A program made the translations under genes and the position numbers. Shown here in pieces: positions 59,332 to 64,000 of a stretch of 64,000 nt of DNA; position 1 is the first letter of the stretch, and each line of letters starts with the position of its first letter. The notes beneath the pieces were generated by a model. The model saw nothing but the letters and a program-made list of their open reading frames with translations. It did no database searches and was not told the DNA's origin. The stretch spans positions 310,001 through 374,000 of the forward strand of contig JALUUM010000027.1 in assembly GCA_027021365.1 (NCBI GenBank), written 5' to 3'. This stretch comes from Spirochaetales bacterium. GTDB lineage: Bacteria > Spirochaetota > Spirochaetia > SZUA-6.

Positions 59332-62301
59332 ATGAGCAACGATAATATGGAAAGATCTTTCAGGGGCATTCTCGAATTAGAAATCAATGAAAGCGGAACC
59401 AAGGCTACTCTGAACTTTTCTCCTTCCGAGGATGGGGCTGAATGGAACAGGGAGAAGATTATAAAGCTCTTTGAGGAGAGGGGGATAAAGGAATCTATAG
59501 ACCCTTCACTTGTAGAGGCTGCAATCGCAAAATTTTCTTCCATGAAATCGGGCAGTGAGAGTGTAACAGTAGCTCATGGAGTTGAGCCCGAGGCAGGGGA
59601 AGAAGGTTCCATTCTATGGGAAGAGCTGACAGTACCGGAAGAGATGGCAGAAACCGCGTCCAGGATCCTGGAGAGAGCACCTTCTCCGGAAGTTTACGAG
59701 GTTTACGAGGCTAAGAAGAAGGTAGAGCAGAAGGAAAAGAAAAAATCCTTCCTCCCGTTTCTCCCGGCAAAAGAGAAAACTTCTGTAAAGTGGGTAAAGG
59801 AAGAGGTTAAACGAAAGGTCGGTATCGAAGAAAGGATAGAGGGATACGGTTTCGTAGAAGAGGGTGATTTGCTTGCCAGGATAAGGGAGGGAAAACCGGG
59901 CAGGGAGGGAAAATCCATATTCGGGAAAAGGATAGAGCCTCCCGGACAGAAGAAGGTCTCCGTGTACCTCGGAAATGGCGTAAAGCGAGAGGGTCAGGAG
60001 ATAAAGGCTGAAATCACGGGACTAGCAAGAAGGGGTAAGAACTGGATTGATATAATAGAGTTTCAACCCCACAGTATCGAGGTGAAAGCATCGAAGGACA
60101 GGGCAACATGCCTTCTCGATTTTACTCCGGGAAAGGGAAATACGGAACTCCCCGATATAGAATCCATAATAAAAAGGTGCAGGGACTTGGGTTTCAAGGA
60201 GGAGGAACTTATTTCTCCGGAAGAAATTCGTGAGGTTTTAAGAAACAGCATAAATCAGAGTAAAAGGCTTTCCGACTATCCCCTTTCAGGCACCGAGGAT
60301 TCTAAAATCCTCATTTCAGTGAGTGCCGATAAGCTTAAAGCCTATCTGACTCTGAAAAAGGGAAGCGGTAAGGGCAAGCCGCTCTCTTTGAAAGAAGTGG
60401 GTGAGAGGATCAAGAGTTACAAATTCAAGGGGATGGATACGGAGAGGGTGAAAAAGGATATCCTGGATTTTTACCACAGTGAAAAGAAGGAGTTGATAGG
60501 TTATCTCCTCGTAGAGGGAGAGGCGCCGGAGAAGGGTGAAGACGGAGAGGTAAAGTGCGAGTTTAACTACTTGAGTGAAGAGGATGCAAAAAGGATAAAA
60601 GCCCTTACCGAGGAGAGAAGGGAGAGACTTTCAGATATTAAGTCCTTCGATGAGTTTCCGATTACTGCCGTGGAAAAGATAGGGCTTATCAAAGAGGGCG
60701 ACAGGATTGCCTCTATCGTGCAGCCCACGGCAGGAAAACCAGGGAAGGATGTATTCGGGAATACGATCCCGGGGAAGAAGGGAAAAGAGGCAGCATTCAA
60801 GGTTTTTGAAAACCTCAAGGTTTCAGCCAGTGAGATAGTTTCTGCCACTGACGGAATTATCGAAGCGGGTAATGTGGAAGGTTACCTCTGTTTCAGGGCT
60901 CGTCCACATAGGAACGGAGATGCAGAGGTGGTAATATCCGAGGACAGGATGAAAGCCTACCTCACTGTATATCCTCCCCTGGGAGCGGGTGAACCTGTAA
61001 CTGTTCAGGCCATAGAAAAGGCAATTGATGAAGCCGGTGTAAAGAAGGGAATAAAGGAAGAAGTCCTAAAAAAAGCGATAGAAATAGCAGAAGAAGGGAG
61101 GGGAGTGGATAAGCTGCTCTTTGCAGAGGGTAAGCTGCCAAGGCACGATGAGGCAAAAAAACCGGTATTCCATGTGCAATTCGCCACAGGAAAGCGTGTC
61201 AGAATAAGGGAAGACGGAAAGGCTGATTACAAGAACACCGACCTGATTACAGTTGTAGAGAAGGATCAGCTTCTTGCAGAGGTAGATGCAACGGAGATAG
61301 AAAAGGAGGATGGCTGGGATGTGACCGGCAGTGTGTTGCCTGCGGCAAAGAGTGTTCAGACACTACTCACAGCGGGCAAGAATGTACGTACCGAAGAAGA
61401 GGGAAAACTTGTAAAGTACTATGCCGAGAAGGACGGAGAACTGAAATATGAACGAAATACACTCGAGGTGATCGAGGTTCATTCGGTGGAGGGAAATGCG
61501 GGCCTCGAGACGGGTAATATCAAATTTTCAGGCTCAGTGGTGATAAAGGGTTCCGTTCTCGACGGCATTAAGGTAATAGCCGGGGGCGATGTCGTAGTTG
61601 GAGAGAATGTTCAGGCTGCCCTTGTATCGGCAGATGGGGAGATAGTGGTAAAGGGCGGAGTGAAAGGAGCAAACAAGGGAATCCTCAGGGCAAAGAAGGG
61701 AATCGAAGCATCCTTTCTCGAACAGGCTCTGGTGCTTTCTGTGGGGGACGTGAATGTTCACGGAAGTTGCCTAAGGTGCACGGTGAAGTGTAACTCGAAG
61801 CTCCTTCTCGATTCGGACAAGGGAAACCTCATAGGGGGGTCTGTAAAGGCACGCAAGGGGATAGAGGTACAGAACCTGGGGTCTGAAAGCTGGGCAAAGA
61901 CCCAAGTGTCTTTCGGACAGGACTATATAGTGGAGGATCAGATACAACTCGAAACGAGAGAGCTCGAAAAGCTGAAAAAGAAAATAGCTATGCTGGATAC
62001 CGCTGTCAGGAAACTCGAACGGTCGGGTAGCAAAGAGAAGATCGATGTGCTTAGGAAGGAGAAGGTGGTTGCACTTAAGATGCTCGAGAGGAGAAGCCAC
62101 AGGATATTTGCCCTGAAGGAAAAGTTCGAGGAGCATACCCCCTCCGAGGTGGTGGTAAGGGGAAACCTCTATCCCGGAGTAAAGATAGAGAGCCACGGAA
62201 GGTTCTACGAACCCGATAAGGTTGAAAAGGATGTGATACTGTTTTTCAACAGGGAAAGGGGTATCATAGAGAAGAAGAAGAGAGGAGAAAAGAATGATTA
62301 G
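59332..62301 (+). CDS. Extended FapA (DUF342) family protein
   Basis: A 989-residue protein of the FapA/DUF342 family, roughly 1.5 to 2 times the common length. Three repeats of the FapA N-terminal unit can be read, each with a 'V..GDLLA.I..G..G..G..VFG..I' type core: near 178 ('EEGDLLARIREGKPGREGKS'), near 463 ('KEGDRIASIVQPTAGKPGKD') and near 643 ('EKDQLLAEVDATEIEKEDGW'). The C-terminal part has the right-handed beta-helix region 'GNAGLETGNIKFSGSVVIKG' through 'VKGGVKGANKGILRAKKGIEA' (core GNIKFSGSVVIKGSV) and a final coiled coil of about 880-950. FapA in some bacteria helps place polar flagella; bactofilin-like assembly is another possibility. It overlaps lgt by 8 nt. Confidence 0.85.
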   Translation: MSNDNMERSFRGILELEINESGTKATLNFSPSEDGAEWNREKIIKLFEERGIKESIDPSLVEAAIAKFSSMKSGSESVTVAHGVEPEAGEEGSILWEELTVPEEMAETASRILERAPSPEVYEVYEAKKKVEQKEKKKSFLPFLPAKEKTSVKWVKEEVKRKVGIEERIEGYGFVEEGDLLARIREGKPGREGKSIFGKRIEPPGQKKVSVYLGNGVKREGQEIKAEITGLARRGKNWIDIIEFQPHSIEVKASKDRATCLLDFTPGKGNTELPDIESIIKRCRDLGFKEEELISPEEIREVLRNSINQSKRLSDYPLSGTEDSKILISVSADKLKAYLTLKKGSGKGKPLSLKEVGERIKSYKFKGMDTERVKKDILDFYHSEKKELIGYLLVEGEAPEKGEDGEVKCEFNYLSEEDAKRIKALTEERRERLSDIKSFDEFPITAVEKIGLIKEGDRIASIVQPTAGKPGKDVFGNTIPGKKGKEAAFKVFENLKVSASEIVSATDGIIEAGNVEGYLCFRARPHRNGDAEVVISEDRMKAYLTVYPPLGAGEPVTVQAIEKAIDEAGVKKGIKEEVLKKAIEIAEEGRGVDKLLFAEGKLPRHDEAKKPVFHVQFATGKRVRIREDGKADYKNTDLITVVEKDQLLAEVDATEIEKEDGWDVTGSVLPAAKSVQTLLTAGKNVRTEEEGKLVKYYAEKDGELKYERNTLEVIEVHSVEGNAGLETGNIKFSGSVVIKGSVLDGIKVIAGGDVVVGENVQAALVSADGEIVVKGGVKGANKGILRAKKGIEASFLEQALVLSVGDVNVHGSCLRCTVKCNSKLLLDSDKGNLIGGSVKARKGIEVQNLGSESWAKTQVSFGQDYIVEDQIQLETRELEKLKKKIAMLDTAVRKLERSGSKEKIDVLRKEKVVALKMLERRSHRIFALKEKFEEHTPSEVVVRGNLYPGVKIESHGRFYEPDKVEKDVILFFNRERGIIEKKKRGEKND

Positions 62302-63307
62302 CTATATACAGTATCCGGCATGGCTGAAACCGGAGGTGATTCCAGGCTTACCTATAAGATGGTACGGGCTGATGTACCTGATAGCCTTCATAATAACTTA
62401 CCTGCTTTTCAGGTACCAGATAAGAGAGAGAAAGTTGAAAGTGGAGGATGATACGATACTTAACCTCTTCTTCTGGGGGATAATAGGACTCCTAATAGGT
62501 GCCAGAGCCTTTGCCGTAACGATCTATGATCCCACGGGTTACTACCTCAAGCATCCGTTACAAATAATCCTTCCCTTTGCCGTAGAGAATGGGAAACTCA
62601 GATTCACAGGCATTCAGGGCATGTCCTATCACGGTGGACTGGTGGGTGCAATAACGGCTGCAATAATATACTGCAGGGTGAAAAAGATAGACGTTCTGGA
62701 TTGGGGTGATATGATAGTTGCCGCCGTTCCACTTGGTTACACATTTGGAAGGCTTGGTAATTTCATAAATGGCGAACTGTACGGCCGGGTCACGAAGGTT
62801 CCATGGGGTATGGTTTTCCCCAATGCGCCGAAATTTCCTACCTCCAAGGAATGGGTAAGAGAATTTGCAACAAGCATCGGAATGAAAATCGAGGGGTTGA
62901 AATACGTTAACCTTCCCAGGCATCCTTCTCAACTCTACGAGGCATTCTTTGAGGGTATAGTTCTATGGCTCGTGATGTGGTTTGTCTTGAGAAAGAGAAG
63001 GCCTTTTCGAGGCTTCCTTATCTCGGCCTATGTGATAGGTTACGGAATAGTGCGGTTTTTCATAGAGTATGTGAGAGAGCCGGATATCGGTATAGGCTAT
63101 CCGATCAAGTTTGTTCACGGCATCAATCCCGTATATCAATTTACACCGTGGAACTTTACGACGGGCCAGATCCTAAATTTCCTCATGATAGTGGGGGGAG
63201 TGATTGCCATGCTGGTATTCAAGGCGAGGGCCGAGAAGAGAAACGAAACTATCGAAGGTACCCAGCAAAAGGTCAACTACAGGAAATTGAAGAAACGTAT
63301 CAAATAA
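62294..63307 (+). CDS. lgt: Prolipoprotein diacylglyceryl transferase
   Basis: A 337-residue inner-membrane enzyme that attaches diacylglycerol to the lipobox Cys of prolipoproteins, the first step of lipoprotein maturation. 'GMSYHGGLVGAI' (catalytic His and Tyr) near residue 113 and 'GRLGNFINGELYGRVT' near 150 are the Lgt signature; 'HPSQLYEAFFEG' follows near 213. About seven hydrophobic segments are present. It overlaps the FapA-like gene by 8 nt and is the last gene of that operon. It serves the lipoproteins seen in this window (e.g. 1936, 39838). Confidence 0.97.
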   Translation: MISYIQYPAWLKPEVIPGLPIRWYGLMYLIAFIITYLLFRYQIRERKLKVEDDTILNLFFWGIIGLLIGARAFAVTIYDPTGYYLKHPLQIILPFAVENGKLRFTGIQGMSYHGGLVGAITAAIIYCRVKKIDVLDWGDMIVAAVPLGYTFGRLGNFINGELYGRVTKVPWGMVFPNAPKFPTSKEWVREFATSIGMKIEGLKYVNLPRHPSQLYEAFFEGIVLWLVMWFVLRKRRPFRGFLISAYVIGYGIVRFFIEYVREPDIGIGYPIKFVHGINPVYQFTPWNFTTGQILNFLMIVGGVIAMLVFKARAEKRNETIEGTQQKVNYRKLKKRIK

Positions 63308-63312
63308 CAGTA

Positions 63313-64000
63313 TCAAGTGACGATCAATTCTATTCCCATGGAAGTGATTGCATCTGCATACTCAGCGTCAATACCGGTATCGGTAACTATCGTATTGAAA
63401 TCCTTTAGATCGGCAAAGTAGGCTGACCTTATCTTTCCGAATTTTGATGAGTCTGCGAGGAGAATCCTCTTCTTTGCAGATTGAATACTTGCCTCTTTGG
63501 CTTCGATTTCGTAGGAGTTGGAACAGGTTACACCGAGGGTGAGGTCTATTCCGCTTGCCGAAATGAAGGCCTTCGTTGCTCGGAATCTCTTTATCAGTGA
63601 GGTTCCCTCGGAACTTTCGAACATTAGTGTGTCCTCGTGTAGGTAGCCCCCTGCAAACACGATTTTGCATTTTGGTTTCCTGTGAGCCTCGATAAGTATA
63701 TTGAGAGCGAAACAGAGGAGGGTGATCGACTGATCGGTTGGAATGGAGCTTGCGAGGTAGTTCGTTGTGGAACCTGAATCGACGATTATGATGTCATTGG
63801 GTTCCAGTAGATCTGCAGCTCTTCTTCCGATTCTTTTTTTTTCCTCTGCCCTTACCGATTCTTCCTCGGTTATGTGGTAGTGTTTCCCCGTTTCTCCCGG
63901 TCTGCTGGTGGGATTCAGTATGGCAACCCCGTGAACCAGCCGGATTATATTCTCTTCCTCCAGCTTTTTGAGGTCCCTCCTTACAGTCATTTCGGAGACT
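63313..64000 (-). CDS. DeoR-family transcriptional regulator (5' end outside window)
   Basis: The frame is open to the window edge at 64000 and the gene starts beyond it. Visible are the last part of the winged helix ('VSEMTVRRDLKKLEEENI', 'RLVHGVAIL') and a full DeoRC effector domain with 'NDIIIVDSGSTTNYLASSI' (core VDSGSTTNYLAS), 'FAGGYLHEDTLMFES' and 'KAFISASGID'. It is convergent with lgt, 5 nt apart. It belongs to the same family as the regulator at 32045 but is not a close copy. Target genes lie outside the window. Confidence 0.93.
   Translation of the reverse strand, partial: VSEMTVRRDLKKLEEENIIRLVHGVAILNPTSRPGETGKHYHITEEESVRAEEKKRIGRRAADLLEPNDIIIVDSGSTTNYLASSIPTDQSITLLCFALNILIEAHRKPKCKIVFAGGYLHEDTLMFESSEGTSLIKRFRATKAFISASGIDLTLGVTCSNSYEIEAKEASIQSAKKRILLADSSKFGKIRSAYFADLKDFNTIVTDTGIDAEYADAITSMGIELIVT

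Noticed and set aside
1..64000. tRNA, rRNA, insertion sequences, prophage or integrated-element borders
   Set aside because: Intergenic gaps are short and contain no cloverleaf-like sequences; no transposase, integrase or phage structural gene and no flanking direct repeats were seen.

Overview
The window looks like chromosomal DNA of an anaerobic or fermentative, diderm bacterium, most probably a member of the Spirochaetota. The case rests on several things seen together: solute-binding proteins whose signal peptides end in Ala/Gly-rich 'GKQEA' or 'GEQEK' motifs instead of a lipobox, as is common in spirochaetes; two class III adenylate cyclases and a cNMP-binding protein; a very large FapA-like protein with a MinD/FlhG-type ATPase; a 612-residue membrane-anchored coiled-coil protein; a giant fused 2-hydroxyacyl-CoA dehydratase activase; and class I Fe-S fumarase, DXP-pathway and TRAP-transport genes. 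The phylum call is an inference. No rRNA, tRNA, CRISPR array, insertion sequence or prophage gene was seen.

Layout. 1-2.5 kb: tail of a Gfo/Idh/MocA dehydrogenase, then an adenylate cyclase with a CxxCH haem-c motif in its periplasmic sensor, followed 4 nt later by a cytochrome P460-like lipoprotein. 2.5-15 kb (minus strand): valS, a TetR regulator with the giant activase, and an acyl-CoA synthetase / LPG-synthase-like / cation-antiporter-CBS operon. 15-21 kb: RlpA with a small MshEN-like protein, then dxs with both fumarase subunits, a YjbQ protein and an M20 amidohydrolase. 21.4-29.5 kb: a nucleoside uptake and salvage locus in two convergent halves (nucleoside hydrolase and BMP-type binding protein on plus; ABC ATPase, two permeases, second nucleoside hydrolase and SAH/MTA-deaminase-like amidohydrolase on minus) meeting at a bidirectional terminator. 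29.5-37.4 kb (minus): DeoR regulator with two malate-oxidising enzymes, a hybrid histidine kinase, and glnS with a 14-bp hairpin that buries its ribosome-binding site.

37.4-44.6 kb: a decayed gene broken by several frameshifts; a cNMP-domain gene in operon with a barrel-like exported protein and an Ig-repeat lipoprotein; a coiled-coil protein; a second membrane adenylate cyclase. 44.7-51 kb: an IclR regulator, TRAP transporter (DctP, DctQ, DctM), DHDPS/NAL-family lyase, MFS transporter and KdgF-like cupin, which together read as a uronate or related sugar-acid utilisation locus. 51-64 kb: trmJ, an exported orphan, a response regulator of the NtrC type without its DNA-binding domain, fxsA, a ctpA-yjbQ-rsmE-wecG-like operon, and a membrane protein / MinD-like / FapA-like / lgt operon, ending in a second DeoR regulator cut by the window edge.

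The most unusual threads are the signalling ones: a haem-c adenylate cyclase paired with P460, a second cyclase, and a cNMP-domain protein whose phosphate-binding cassette carries Cys where Arg is expected. All three genes have promoter-like sequence so close to the start codon that their mRNAs may be leaderless or nearly so.
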